In this document: positions 35,422 through 43,568 of the stretch, in pieces
How the letters are laid out: the number at the start of each line of letters is the position of its first letter
Numbering within the stretch: position 1 is the stretch's first letter
From: Flavobacterium panacis
Lineage (GTDB): Bacteria; Bacteroidota; Bacteroidia; Flavobacteriales; Flavobacteriaceae
NCBI RefSeq assembly: GCF_024649945.1
Contig: NZ_JANKMS010000001.1
Coordinates: 372,001 to 436,000 of the forward strand
Direction of reading: 5' to 3'
Length of the DNA stretch: 64,000 nucleotides
The notes under the pieces: generated by a model
What the model was told of the DNA's origin: nothing
Databases searched by the model: none
What the model saw: only the letters and a program-made list of their open reading frames with translations
Position numbers and translations under genes: made by a program

Positions 35422-36447
35422 TTATTTTTTCATGAAATAAAGATAATCTGTTGTACTAGAAACATTTCTTAATCGAATCTGCGAATTATTAAACTCGAAT
35501 AATTTCCAGCTACTATTGTTCAGTTTACTCATTAATTCTGAATTGAAATTTAATTTCAATTCCTTAAGTCCATATTGGACAACATTAACTTCCCACTGAC
35601 CTGTTTCTGAAATTCCCGATTTAGAAGCCGTAACTGTTTTATCGCTTTTGAAAACAAAAGAATAACCATCATAGGAATTCGTTTGATCTGAACCTTTATA
35701 AAAATAAGGAATGCTCCAGGAACCATTAATAATAACGTTCTCAAAGTCAAGTGTTGCAATATTATTTTCAGGGCAATTGTCTATTGCATATTTAATAGCA
35801 TTTTCGAAATCCTGATTATTGTTAAGAGACTTTGTCTGATTATTATAATCAACAATTGAAATTGGGTATTTTAACGAAAGATATTGACTGTCAGTTAAGT
35901 TTTTTATAAAATTAAAAAAACTCTGATCGCTTATAATCGACACTGAACTTGCCACTTGATTGGCAGTGTTGTAAACATCAATTGTAATGGGATAATTAAT
36001 ATTTAATCCGTTGATTTTAGATAAAAGATCAGGATAAAGATTCCAATAATCAATCAAATCATCAAAATCACTTTGATTAGGAATGAATTTTTCGATGTAA
36101 TTATAATACACCATTGTTACCGGAAAATTTATTTTCACAATATCATCATCCGTATTACTGGCATTGATATTATCCAATACTTTTTGATAATCGGCAGTTG
36201 AATTAAGTGCAATCTGCGTATTATTTACTGTAACGGTGTATGGAAACTTTAAGGCACAATAACTTGATCCGTCAATTATATTGTCTTGTACAGTAGGAAC
36301 CATAGCTACTCGTTGCAGATAAGAAGTCAACGGAGAAACCTTCGTTACCGTACCTTGAGTATTAGAGCTTTGCTCGTCAATTTCATCTTGGCAAGATCCA
36401 AAAAAAAGAAAAGGTACTATTAATAAATATTTTCTTAGAGACAACAT
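35422..36447 (-). CDS. repeat-containing lipoprotein of unknown function
   Basis: A 341-residue lipoprotein (lipobox GSC, Cys19) with an acidic tether. Residues about 66-220 hold four similar units with a period near 42 residues, each opening with an aromatic-Pro-strand word (LKFPYTVTV; INFPVTMVYY; INYPITIDVY; LKYPISIVDY) and ending in an acidic helix (DYQKVLDNI; DFDDLIDYW; FFNFIKNL; DFENAIKYA). A C-terminal beta-rich domain (residues about 235-341) looks lipocalin-like (NGSWSIPYFY; ELKLNFNSEL; SSWKLFEFNN). I do not recognise an assigned family name. It is divergent from the ECF sigma factor gene, with 193 bp between, which may share regulation. Confidence 0.7.
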   Translation of the reverse strand: MLSLRKYLLIVPFLFFGSCQDEIDEQSSNTQGTVTKVSPLTSYLQRVAMVPTVQDNIIDGSSYCALKFPYTVTVNNTQIALNSTADYQKVLDNINASNTDDDIVKINFPVTMVYYNYIEKFIPNQSDFDDLIDYWNLYPDLLSKINGLNINYPITIDVYNTANQVASSVSIISDQSFFNFIKNLTDSQYLSLKYPISIVDYNNQTKSLNNNQDFENAIKYAIDNCPENNIATLDFENVIINGSWSIPYFYKGSDQTNSYDGYSFVFKSDKTVTASKSGISETGQWEVNVVQYGLKELKLNFNSELMSKLNNSSWKLFEFNNSQIRLRNVSSTTDYLYFMKK

Positions 36448-36460
36448 ATTTAGATTTTTA

Positions 36461-36468
36461 CAAAGGTA
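36461..36468 (-). promoter_or_regulatory. candidate -7 box of the repeat lipoprotein
   Basis: On the minus strand TACCTTTG (36461-36468) matches TAnnTTTG and lies 13 bp before the start at 36447. No good TTG is seen at -33. Confidence 0.35.
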
Positions 36469-36585
36469 ATAAAATTTAGAAATGGTTCTTTTACTAATAA
36501 ATCAAGGATTTAAGTCTCTTGTTAATACAAAATTATCAAAAGCCAATAGCATTTTATTCTTATATAAAACAATCTTATAGGCATC

Positions 36586-36617
36586 TACCCTACTTATATT
36601 AAAAACAAATACTTTTG
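36586..36617 (+). promoter_or_regulatory. candidate ECF-operon promoter with TACCCTAC element at the -33 position
   Basis: TACTTTTG at 36610-36617 is an exact TAnnTTTG box 23 bp before the sigma gene start. In the -33 position, 16 bp upstream, there is TACCCTAC (36586-36593) instead of TTTG. This is the reverse complement of GTAGGGTA, a word that recurs before the anti-sigma gene and before the cytochrome operon (37160, 40716). Confidence 0.45.
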
Positions 36618-36640
36618 CATTTTCCAAACCACAAACCTAA

Positions 36641-37156
36641 ATGCCAAACAAGCCCGAATCAAACACTTGTGACGAAATTGTTTTTTCGTCCTTTTTTAAA
36701 AGCCATATTAAAGCGCTTCGGAATTTTCTTTTTTACAAATTTGGTAATCTCGAAAAGGCCGAAGATGTTGCACAAGAAGCTTTCTTAAAACTTTGGCAGA
36801 ACTGTTCATCGGTTCCAATCGAAAAGGCAAAATCTTACGTCTATACCATTGCCAACAACAGCAGCCTGAATGAAATCGCCCATCAAAAAGTGGTTTTGAA
36901 ATACGAAAAAGATTTTACAGGTTTGGATAAAACCAATCAGACTCCCGAATATATTTTGGAAGAAAAACAATTTCAAGCAAAACTTTTAAAAGCAATCGAA
37001 AACTTAAACGAGAAACAACGTGTTGCTTTTTTGATGCACAGAATTGATGGAAAAAAATATAGCGAAATTGCCGCCGACTTAAATATCAGCGTAAAAGCGG
37101 TAGAAAAACGCATTCATTTAGCTTTGTTAAGCTTACGTAAAGAAATTGATCTCTAA
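36641..37156 (+). CDS. ECF-type RNA polymerase sigma factor (FecI-like)
   Basis: A 171-residue sigma factor. Region 2 is FFKSHIKALRNFLFYKFGN through AEDVAQEAFLKLW; region 4 is LNEKQRVAFLMHRIDGKKYSEIAADLNISVKAVEKRIHLALLSLRK with the helix-turn-helix. There is no extra domain. It is followed after 51 bp by a FecR-type anti-sigma gene and then a TonB receptor with an STN-like domain, the standard FecI/FecR/FecA relay arrangement. It should direct polymerase to the receptor and possibly to the following cytochrome/YceI cluster, which is inference. Regulation of its own promoter is suggested by the repeated GTAGGGTA word. Confidence 0.92.
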   Translation: MPNKPESNTCDEIVFSSFFKSHIKALRNFLFYKFGNLEKAEDVAQEAFLKLWQNCSSVPIEKAKSYVYTIANNSSLNEIAHQKVVLKYEKDFTGLDKTNQTPEYILEEKQFQAKLLKAIENLNEKQRVAFLMHRIDGKKYSEIAADLNISVKAVEKRIHLALLSLRKEIDL

Positions 37157-37159
37157 AAA

Positions 37160-37168
37160 GTAGGGTAA
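37160..37168 (+). promoter_or_regulatory. GTAGGGTAA element before the anti-sigma gene
   Basis: GTAGGGTAA starts 4 bp after the sigma gene stop and ends 39 bp before the FecR start. The same 9-mer occurs at 40716-40724 before the cytochrome-containing operon, and its 8-bp core occurs reversed at 36586-36593. A regulatory role is inferred from recurrence. Confidence 0.4.
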
Positions 37169-37207
37169 ATTTAGTTCTAACTGTTTTAATAACATAATAC
37201 CGGTACA

Positions 37208-38107
37208 ATGAAAAAGAATCACTTACTAGCCAAATGGCTTAACGATGATTTGACTGAAGAAGAATTAGCTGCTTTTAAAGCCAGTCCCGATTTTGAAAAA
37301 TATCAAAAAATTAAAAATTATACAGATCATTTAACGGTGGATGATTTGGATGAAAACGCTATGCTTTCTTCTATTTTGACACAGAAAAAAGAAGCCCCAA
37401 AAGTAATTCCGTTATACAAAACATGGTTTTTCCGTGCAGCAGCGATTTTTATTCTGGCTCTCGGAATCACACTTGCTTTTAATATGCTGGTACCTCAGAC
37501 AGAAACGGCAGGTTTTGCAGAAAAAAATTCTTTTTCTCTGCCTGATAATTCTGAAGTGGTTTTAAACTCAGGTTCTGAAATTCAGTACAAAAAATGGAAT
37601 TGGAACAAAAACAGAAATCTTGAACTACAAGGTGAAGCTTATTTTAAAGTAGCAAAAGGAAGACGTTTTGAAGTAGAAACCAAACTGGGAAAAGTAGCCG
37701 TTTTAGGAACACAGTTTAATGTTAAGGTTAGAAAAAACAGGTTTGATGTTGTTTGTTATGAAGGACGTGTAAAAGTGAATTACGGAGACAAACAAATTCT
37801 TTTGACTCATGGTCAAGGTGTAACTTTTCAGAATGGAAATCAGATTGAAACGGAAACCAATTCGCTAAAACCAGAATGGATCGACCATCAAATCAGTTTT
37901 TACAAAGAAAACATCCGAACTATTTTGGATGAAGTGGAAAGACAATACAACATTACTATTGAGTTGAAAACCAAAGATACAACCTCTTTGTTTACAGGAA
38001 AATTACCTGCTGAAAATCTCGATACCGCATTGCAGATTCTAAGTACAACTTATAACTTAAAAATTCAAAAAGTTTCAAACCATAAAATAATTATTGCCGA
38101 AAAATAA
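37208..38107 (+). CDS. FecR-family anti-sigma/signal-transfer protein
   Basis: A 299-residue single-pass protein. The cytoplasmic N-terminal part (about 1-70) includes LAKWLNDDLTEEELAAFKAS, a short anti-sigma helical domain. A membrane helix lies at about residues 75-95 (FFRAAAIFILALGITLAF). The periplasmic FecR domain follows (NSFSLPDNSEVVLNSGSE; LELQGEAYFKVAKGRRFEVE; VAVLGTQFNV), and then a C-terminal DUF4974-like domain (TALQILSTTYNLKIQ). It would hold the sigma factor inactive until the TonB receptor signals. The receptor gene starts directly at the next base. Confidence 0.93.
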   Translation: MKKNHLLAKWLNDDLTEEELAAFKASPDFEKYQKIKNYTDHLTVDDLDENAMLSSILTQKKEAPKVIPLYKTWFFRAAAIFILALGITLAFNMLVPQTETAGFAEKNSFSLPDNSEVVLNSGSEIQYKKWNWNKNRNLELQGEAYFKVAKGRRFEVETKLGKVAVLGTQFNVKVRKNRFDVVCYEGRVKVNYGDKQILLTHGQGVTFQNGNQIETETNSLKPEWIDHQISFYKENIRTILDEVERQYNITIELKTKDTTSLFTGKLPAENLDTALQILSTTYNLKIQKVSNHKIIIAEK

Positions 38108-40642
38108 ATGCTGCGCCCAAAACAATATCATTTTTTGTTTTGCATTTTTTTCTATGTCCTCAATTTATTGGGTCAGGAGAAAGGAAAAACTGTGCCTTTC
38201 AGTAAAATCATTATTGATATTGAGCAGCAGCATCAGGTTAGTTTTAATTATCTGGAAGACAATGTCGTTGGATTGAAATTAAGTCCGCCAAATAAATCAC
38301 TTTCTTTAGAACAGAAACTGCGTTATCTTTCTCAAAAAACTGATTTGTCATTTGAAAACATTGACAACAAATTCGTTAATGTTTATAAAAACAAAGACAA
38401 AACTCCGATAATCTGTGGGTATATTTTTTCTTCATTAGATAAAAAACCTATTGAAGGCGTCAATCTTAATTTATCGGGAAAAATTCATGCTACAACCAAT
38501 TCAGATGGTTATTTTGAATTAAAGAAAATAGATAAAAACTCGCTTTTAATCAGTCATGTGGGATTTTGTTCCAAAAGAATTTCAATTGGAAATGCTGATA
38601 CCAAAAACTGCTTGAAATTATTCTTGGAACCTGAAGTTACAGAATTAAAAGAAATTAAAGCTGGATCTATTCTTGCTTCTGGTATTTCTAAAAATACAGA
38701 CGGATCATTTGAGATCAAACCTAAGAAATTTGGTATTCTTCCTGGACTTATAGAACCAGACGCTTTGCAAGCCATGCAGCAAATCCCAGGGGTAAACAGC
38801 ATCGATGAAAGTGTTTCGAGTATCAACGTTCGAGGAGGAACGCATGATCAGAATTTGTTTTTATGGAATGGAATCCGAATGTTTCAAACTGGTCACTTTT
38901 TTGGTTTGATTTCTGTATTTAATCCGAATTTGGCACACAACATTTCGATTTATAAAAACGGAAGTTCTGCTTTTTTTGGTGAAAGTGTATCGAGTGTAGT
39001 GGATATTTCTACAACTCCTCAAACGGAAGAAAAAAACAGTTTCAGTGCGGGAATCAATATGATAAATGCAGATGTTTATGGAAAATACAATCTTTCTAAA
39101 AAGAGTTTTATCGAAATTTCTGCCCGTAAATCGATTACCGATTTTGTAGAAACTCCTACTTATAAAGAATATTTCAATAAAGTATTCCAAAATACTACCA
39201 TTACTGATTTCAATGAAAAGCAAAATGTAGATTATCGAAGTGACAAGAAATTCGGTTTTTATGATGCTACATTTAAATATGTCCAAAAAATAGGCACCAA
39301 AGATCAGCTAGTATTTGATTTAATAACGATTCAGGACAATCTGAAAGTTTTTCAAAGTGCAAAAGTCTACGATATTTTTAGGTCTGAAAACAGCACTTTA
39401 CGTCAACAAAACTATGGTGGTAATTTATCATGGCAAAGAAACTGGAACAGCTTTAATACAACAAAAATCAATATTTACAATTCGGGTTATAAACTTCTTG
39501 GCAATCAGAAAAACAGTATCGGAAATCAAATTGCCATTCAGGAAAATACGGTAAATAATAACGGAATCAATTTAGAAAATCAGCATATTCTAAATTCTAA
39601 ATTTATTCTGAGTGACGGTTATCAATTCAATGAAATCGGTATTACCAATTTCGAGCGCGTCAACAATCCTGAATTTTATCGAAAAGTTAAAGATGTACTT
39701 CGAACGCATGCTTTAATTTTTGAAGGAAAATATAATGATACCATCAGCAGATTATATTTTAAAGCTGGAGCACGAATCAATTATATTGAAAAATTTCAAA
39801 AATGCATTGTGGAGCCGCGAGTTCAATTTAATTATGGCATTAATAAAAACCTTAATCTAGAGCTGTTAGGAGAACTCAAAAGTCAAAATTCACAACAGAT
39901 TATTGATTTGCAAAAAGATTATTTCGGAATCGAAAAAAGACGTTGGATTGTATCGAATAATACCACCGTTCCTATTCAGAGAAGCAAACAGCTGTCTTTA
40001 AGTTTATTCTACAAAAAGAATGACTGGCTTTTGGATATTGAGAATTTTTATAAAAGAGTAAACGGCATTATCACTGCTAGTCAAGGTTTTCAGAATCAAT
40101 TAGAATTTGTACGAACGACGGGAGATTATGAAGTATTAGGAACAGAAATCCTAATTCAAAAAAAGCTAAATCACTTTCTGACATGGATGAGTTATACTTT
40201 TAATGATAATAACTACGATTTTCCTAATTACGAATTTCAAAGATTTCCAAACAATTTTGAGTTATCGCATACTCTTTCGTGGGCTGTAATGTACGAGAAA
40301 AACAATTTCAAAATTGCTCTGGGAACCAAATGGTCTTCGGGAAGGCCCAAAACTTCTGCAGAAACTTCCAATATAGATCCTTCAGATCCTGTTTTGGTTT
40401 ACAACAGACCAAACAATACCAATCTTCATGCTTTTTCGCAGGTTAACCTCTCTTCTACTTATAAATGGGAAACTGCTAACGGAATTCAATATAAAATAGG
40501 ACTATCTATTTTGAATATCTTAAATCGCAAAAACGAAATAGGCGAATATTATCGAATTAGTTCGCTTACTAATTCTATTGAAGAAGTGGAAACTTTTGCG
40601 CTACAAAGAACTCCAAATGTGAGTTTTAGAGTTTCTTTATAA
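38108..40642 (+). CDS. TonB-dependent receptor with N-terminal STN-like signalling domain
   Basis: An 844-residue receptor whose ATG follows the FecR stop without a gap. After a signal peptide (FCIFFYVLNLLGQ) there is an STN-like signalling domain (VPFSKIIIDIEQQHQVSFNY; KTDLSFENID), then a carboxypeptidase-regulatory-like domain (KPIEGVNLNLSGKIHATTN), a plug (MQQIPGVNSIDESVSSINVR; NGIRMFQTGHFFGLISVF) and a barrel ending VSFRVSL. It is shorter than SusC and has a FecA-type signalling domain, so it probably relays ligand binding to the FecR next door. The ligand is unknown; there are no glycan enzymes around. A terminator follows it. Confidence 0.9.
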   Translation: MLRPKQYHFLFCIFFYVLNLLGQEKGKTVPFSKIIIDIEQQHQVSFNYLEDNVVGLKLSPPNKSLSLEQKLRYLSQKTDLSFENIDNKFVNVYKNKDKTPIICGYIFSSLDKKPIEGVNLNLSGKIHATTNSDGYFELKKIDKNSLLISHVGFCSKRISIGNADTKNCLKLFLEPEVTELKEIKAGSILASGISKNTDGSFEIKPKKFGILPGLIEPDALQAMQQIPGVNSIDESVSSINVRGGTHDQNLFLWNGIRMFQTGHFFGLISVFNPNLAHNISIYKNGSSAFFGESVSSVVDISTTPQTEEKNSFSAGINMINADVYGKYNLSKKSFIEISARKSITDFVETPTYKEYFNKVFQNTTITDFNEKQNVDYRSDKKFGFYDATFKYVQKIGTKDQLVFDLITIQDNLKVFQSAKVYDIFRSENSTLRQQNYGGNLSWQRNWNSFNTTKINIYNSGYKLLGNQKNSIGNQIAIQENTVNNNGINLENQHILNSKFILSDGYQFNEIGITNFERVNNPEFYRKVKDVLRTHALIFEGKYNDTISRLYFKAGARINYIEKFQKCIVEPRVQFNYGINKNLNLELLGELKSQNSQQIIDLQKDYFGIEKRRWIVSNNTTVPIQRSKQLSLSLFYKKNDWLLDIENFYKRVNGIITASQGFQNQLEFVRTTGDYEVLGTEILIQKKLNHFLTWMSYTFNDNNYDFPNYEFQRFPNNFELSHTLSWAVMYEKNNFKIALGTKWSSGRPKTSAETSNIDPSDPVLVYNRPNNTNLHAFSQVNLSSTYKWETANGIQYKIGLSILNILNRKNEIGEYYRISSLTNSIEEVETFALQRTPNVSFRVSL

Positions 40643-40650
40643 ACTACAAC

Positions 40651-40690
40651 ATACAAACCTCAAAAGACGGTTTGTATACTTTTTTATTTT
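40651..40690 (+). terminator. rho-independent terminator of the sigma/FecR/receptor operon
   Basis: ATACAAACC and GGTTTGTAT form a perfect 9-bp stem with a 9-base loop, then a T-rich run on the plus strand. It separates the receptor from the cytochrome/YceI genes, which must then have their own promoter. Confidence 0.75.
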
Positions 40691-40715
40691 TTTCTGACAA
40701 AATCACAATTTTTTG

Positions 40716-40724
40716 GTAGGGTAA
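40716..40724 (+). promoter_or_regulatory. GTAGGGTAA element before the OB-fold/cytochrome operon
   Basis: An exact second copy of the 9-mer at 37160, ending 47 bp before the preferred ATG at 40772. That gap equals the 47 bp between the reversed copy and the sigma gene start. Confidence 0.4.
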
Positions 40725-40771
40725 TCTGCATCATGCCTGTTTTACTATTAAACCCATCAAAAAAATTGAAA

Positions 40772-41176
40772 ATGAAAAGAAAAAAAGCAGTCACACTCCT
40801 TGCAGTTTTGCTTCTAATCGTTTCTGGCGGTATCTATTTGTATTACGGTTTTCTTTTTAAAGAAGCCCGTAACATATCAACCGAAAATCCGGAAACCAGC
40901 ATAACGGCATCCACATTAATTGAGGATTACAATTCCGATCCTAAAAAAGCAGATTTAAAATACCTCAACAAAACTATCGAGGTAACAGGTAAAGTAACCA
41001 AAGAAACAGATTCTGTTATGATACTTGAAAATACTGTTTTCTGCCTTTTCACTCAAAAAACAAAACACAATCTCTTAAGTCCTAATGCCATCATTAAAGG
41101 AAAATGCATTGGTTACGACGAGCTATTTCAGGAAATCAAATTAGACCAGTGCACGATTAATAACCCAAACAATTAA
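40772..41176 (+). CDS. small exported OB-fold (tRNA_anti-like) protein
   Basis: A 134-residue protein with a membrane signal (AVTLLAVLLLIVSGGIYLYY) and a C-terminal OB-fold-like domain (ASTLIEDYNSDPKKADLKYL; IEVTGKVTKETDSVMILEN; AIIKGKCIGYDELFQEIKLD), as in the tRNA_anti-like family of Bacteroidota. The name comes from fold similarity only; no RNA binding is implied for a membrane-anchored protein. An upstream ATG at 40733 would add 13 residues before the signal, so 40772 is preferred. It starts a same-strand run with the DUF5777-type, cytochrome and YceI genes (gaps of 6, 21 and 5 bp), so it belongs to that operon. Confidence 0.7.
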   Translation: MKRKKAVTLLAVLLLIVSGGIYLYYGFLFKEARNISTENPETSITASTLIEDYNSDPKKADLKYLNKTIEVTGKVTKETDSVMILENTVFCLFTQKTKHNLLSPNAIIKGKCIGYDELFQEIKLDQCTINNPNN

Positions 41177-41182
41177 CCATTT

Positions 41183-42025
41183 ATGAAAAAACTCTTAATC
41201 CCCTTCTGCTTTTTTATGGCTACTATGGCTTATTCGCAGGACGATTTACTTAAAAGCCTTGATTCTACTAAGGTAGATGCCAACTATTCTACAGCAACTT
41301 TTAAAGCTTTGCAGCTGGTAACCTTACAAACCACAAAAATGCCTGCAAAAAAGGAATTTTATTTTGTTGTATCGCATCGTTTTGGTACAGTAAAAGATGG
41401 TCTTGACAGCTTTTTCGGTCTGGATAATGCTACTACAAAACTGGGCGGTATTTATGGAATTACAGATTGGCTTTCTGCTAGTCTTTCTAGACATACTTTA
41501 AACAAAATGTATGAAACTGGTTTAAAATACCGATTGGTGAGACAAGACGATCATTTCCCTGTAGATATTGTGGGTTATAGTGTTGCTGATATTAATACTT
41601 TTTTGGAGAAGGACCAATATCCAGGTTTAGAATTTAAGCATCGAGTTACTTTGGTACAGCAAGTATTGATTTCAAGAAAATTCAGTGAAAAACTGTCGTT
41701 TGAGTTAGTGCCTTCTTTTATTCACAAAAACCTTTACAATCCTGACATTGAAAGAGACAATCAGTTTTCTTTTGGTGGAGGCGGACGCTATAAAATCACT
41801 AAAAGATTGTCTGTAAACTTAGAATACATGCACAATTTTGACAAACCTGATTTTTACAAAAACCCTTTATCAGTAGGACTTGATGTAGAAACTGGCGGAC
41901 ATGTTTTCCAGCTTATTTTCACTAATTCACAATCCATGAGCGAAAGCGGATACATCACTAATGCATCTGGAAACTGGGGCAAAGGAGATTTCTTCTTCGG
42001 ATTTAACTTATACAGAGTATTTTAA
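41183..42025 (+). CDS. DUF5777-type outer-membrane beta-barrel protein
   Basis: A 280-residue protein with a signal peptide (LLIPFCFFMATMAYSQ) and alternating strands (EFYFVVSHRFGTVKDGLDSF; GGIYGITDWLSASLSR; HRVTLVQQVLISRKFSEKLS) ending in FFFGFNLYRVF, a typical barrel end. The HRFG-GLDSFFGLDNA region is characteristic of the DUF5777 family, which is uncharacterised. It is placed between the OB-fold gene and a cytochrome c lipoprotein, so it may form an outer-membrane port or scaffold for that set. No ligand or activity is known. Confidence 0.75.
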   Translation: MKKLLIPFCFFMATMAYSQDDLLKSLDSTKVDANYSTATFKALQLVTLQTTKMPAKKEFYFVVSHRFGTVKDGLDSFFGLDNATTKLGGIYGITDWLSASLSRHTLNKMYETGLKYRLVRQDDHFPVDIVGYSVADINTFLEKDQYPGLEFKHRVTLVQQVLISRKFSEKLSFELVPSFIHKNLYNPDIERDNQFSFGGGGRYKITKRLSVNLEYMHNFDKPDFYKNPLSVGLDVETGGHVFQLIFTNSQSMSESGYITNASGNWGKGDFFFGFNLYRVF

Positions 42026-42046
42026 TTAACCACAAAAAAACAAACT

Positions 42047-42460
42047 ATGAAAAAGGTATTAATGTTAACCGTTTTACTTGCCGTATTTACAAGCTGCAGC
42101 GATTCGGATACTTATGAAGATATTGAAACTCCAACGAATACAGAACCCAATAATCCTAATCCAGGCAATCCTGATCCAGTTACTCCATCAGAGCCATCGA
42201 CCGCAGTAACGTACACTAAAAATGTAAAATCAATTATCGATGCTAATTGTATTGGTTGTCACCAAAGTGGAAGATCTGCAGGGTTTAGACCTTTAACAAC
42301 TTATGCAGAAGTAAAAGCTGCTGTTGAAAATGCTGGACTATTAGGCAGAATACAGCTCCAAAATGGTCAACAAGGTATTATGCCTCAAGGAGGAAGAATG
42401 TCTCAGGCCAATATTGATGTGATTGTAAAATGGAACACTGACGGATTAAAAGAAAATTAA
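42047..42460 (+). CDS. monohaem cytochrome c lipoprotein
   Basis: A 137-residue lipoprotein (lipobox TSC, Cys17) with an Asn/Pro-rich tether (residues ~25-55) and a compact C-terminal cytochrome c domain. The haem site is CIGCH near residues 68-72; a distal Met ligand is likely in GIMPQGGRMS. The tether length suggests it reaches away from a membrane face. It is the third gene of the OB-fold/DUF5777/cytochrome/YceI run, 5 bp before YceI. It probably carries electrons to or from a partner in that set, but the partner is not obvious from sequence. Confidence 0.88.
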   Translation: MKKVLMLTVLLAVFTSCSDSDTYEDIETPTNTEPNNPNPGNPDPVTPSEPSTAVTYTKNVKSIIDANCIGCHQSGRSAGFRPLTTYAEVKAAVENAGLLGRIQLQNGQQGIMPQGGRMSQANIDVIVKWNTDGLKEN

Positions 42461-42465
42461 TTACT

Positions 42466-43017
42466 ATGAAAAGACTATTTTTTAATTGCTTGATTGTATT
42501 CCTTTTACTTGGAATAAACAATGCATCAGCACAAAAACTGATCACAAAAACCGGAAATATCAAGTTTCAGGCTTCAATGCCTTCTTATGAAGAAGTTACC
42601 GCCGAAAACAAAAGTGTTTCTGCGATACTAGAACAATCAACCGGAGATTTTGCGTCTTTGGTTCTTATAAAAGGCTTCCGCTTTAAAGTGGCTTTAATGG
42701 AAGAACATTTCAATGAAAATTATATGGAATCTGAAAAGTTCTCAAAAGCAACATTAAAAGGAAAAATTGTTGATTTTGATATTGCTAAAATCACCAATAC
42801 GCCTAAAAACTTTACTCTTAAAGGAGATCTTACCATTCACGGCAAGACAAATCCTGTGACCATCATTGTAAAAATTTCAAAAGCTGCTAATGGAATCACA
42901 CTTAATGGTTCATTTGAAGCAAAACCGGAAGATTACAACATTGAAATTCCAAGTTTGGTGAGAAAGAAAATTGCTGATAAAGTCAAAATCGATTACAACT
43001 TTTTACTGACTAAATAA
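42466..43017 (+). CDS. YceI-family lipocalin-like periplasmic protein
   Basis: A 183-residue secreted protein (signal peptide ending NASAQ). It has the YceI calycin-like barrel: TKTGNIKFQASMPSYEEVTA, then LVLIKGFRFKVALMEEHFNE with the family motif near the second strand, and LTIHGKTNPVTIIVKISK, ending IEIPSLVRKKIADKVKIDYN. YceI proteins bind long isoprenoid or amide lipids, including quinone-like molecules. Next to a cytochrome lipoprotein, a role in periplasmic quinone or isoprenoid handling is an attractive inference. A terminator follows this gene. Confidence 0.9.
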   Translation: MKRLFFNCLIVFLLLGINNASAQKLITKTGNIKFQASMPSYEEVTAENKSVSAILEQSTGDFASLVLIKGFRFKVALMEEHFNENYMESEKFSKATLKGKIVDFDIAKITNTPKNFTLKGDLTIHGKTNPVTIIVKISKAANGITLNGSFEAKPEDYNIEIPSLVRKKIADKVKIDYNFLLTK

Positions 43018-43051
43018 ATGCCTTCTGAATACATCATTGGACATTCTATTT

Positions 43052-43086
43052 GAGGCCGGTTTCATACTTAGCCGGCTTCTTTTTAC
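43052..43086 (+). terminator. rho-independent terminator after YceI
   Basis: GAGGCCGG and CCGGCTTC pair over 8 bp with one G-T, around a 12-base loop, followed by TTTTTACC on plus. It ends the OB-fold to YceI operon. Confidence 0.65.
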
Positions 43087-43107
43087 CACTAACCTAACCC
43101 ATTTTTT

Positions 43108-43503
43108 ATGATCTGGAAAAACTATACCGTTACAGGTGAAGATGTAGATGATGTTATGGTAATGGAAAACACTGCCTATGTCTCTTATACCATACGATTA
43201 TTATATCGCTTTTTGTATGAGAATGGATTTTCAAGAGAGAAACTCAGAACACTCAATCTGGGTATTCAGGAAGGAAATCATGGATTGGTCTGTTATAAAA
43301 ATCTAATGTTTACCGAACCTTTTTTAGTCGAAATGAACCAATTCAATATTGAAGATAAAATCAATTTTAAAAGCGCTTTTTTCAATTCGAAGAACGAATG
43401 TTGTGCCGAAATCAACAGCGAAGTACAATGGTTTGATTCTATTCATATGAAAATTGTTTCAACCCCTAAACAGATTCTTCAACATTTTACAATGAAAAGC
43501 TAG
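43108..43503 (+). CDS. small cytosolic protein, possibly hotdog-fold thioesterase-like
   Basis: A 131-residue protein without a signal peptide. The pattern of a long helix (ENTAYVSYTIRLLYRFLYEN) followed by strands (LGIQEGNHGLVCYKNLMFTE; FLVEMNQFNIEDKINFKSAF; AEINSEVQWFDS) resembles hotdog-fold acyl-CoA thioesterases. The active-site residues cannot be placed with confidence. Upstream is the YceI terminator and downstream a lipoprotein, so it is a separate unit. Function uncertain. Confidence 0.45.
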   Translation: MIWKNYTVTGEDVDDVMVMENTAYVSYTIRLLYRFLYENGFSREKLRTLNLGIQEGNHGLVCYKNLMFTEPFLVEMNQFNIEDKINFKSAFFNSKNECCAEINSEVQWFDSIHMKIVSTPKQILQHFTMKS

Positions 43504-43568
43504 TATTACCTCAAGAGAAACCTTACCCGTTACGAATAATATTAATAACAACAATTAAATTAAAAACC

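Noticed and set aside
38861..39286. 141-codon minus-strand frame opposite the TonB receptor
   Set aside because: Antisense to a clear receptor barrel, with no signal, motif or promoter of its own.
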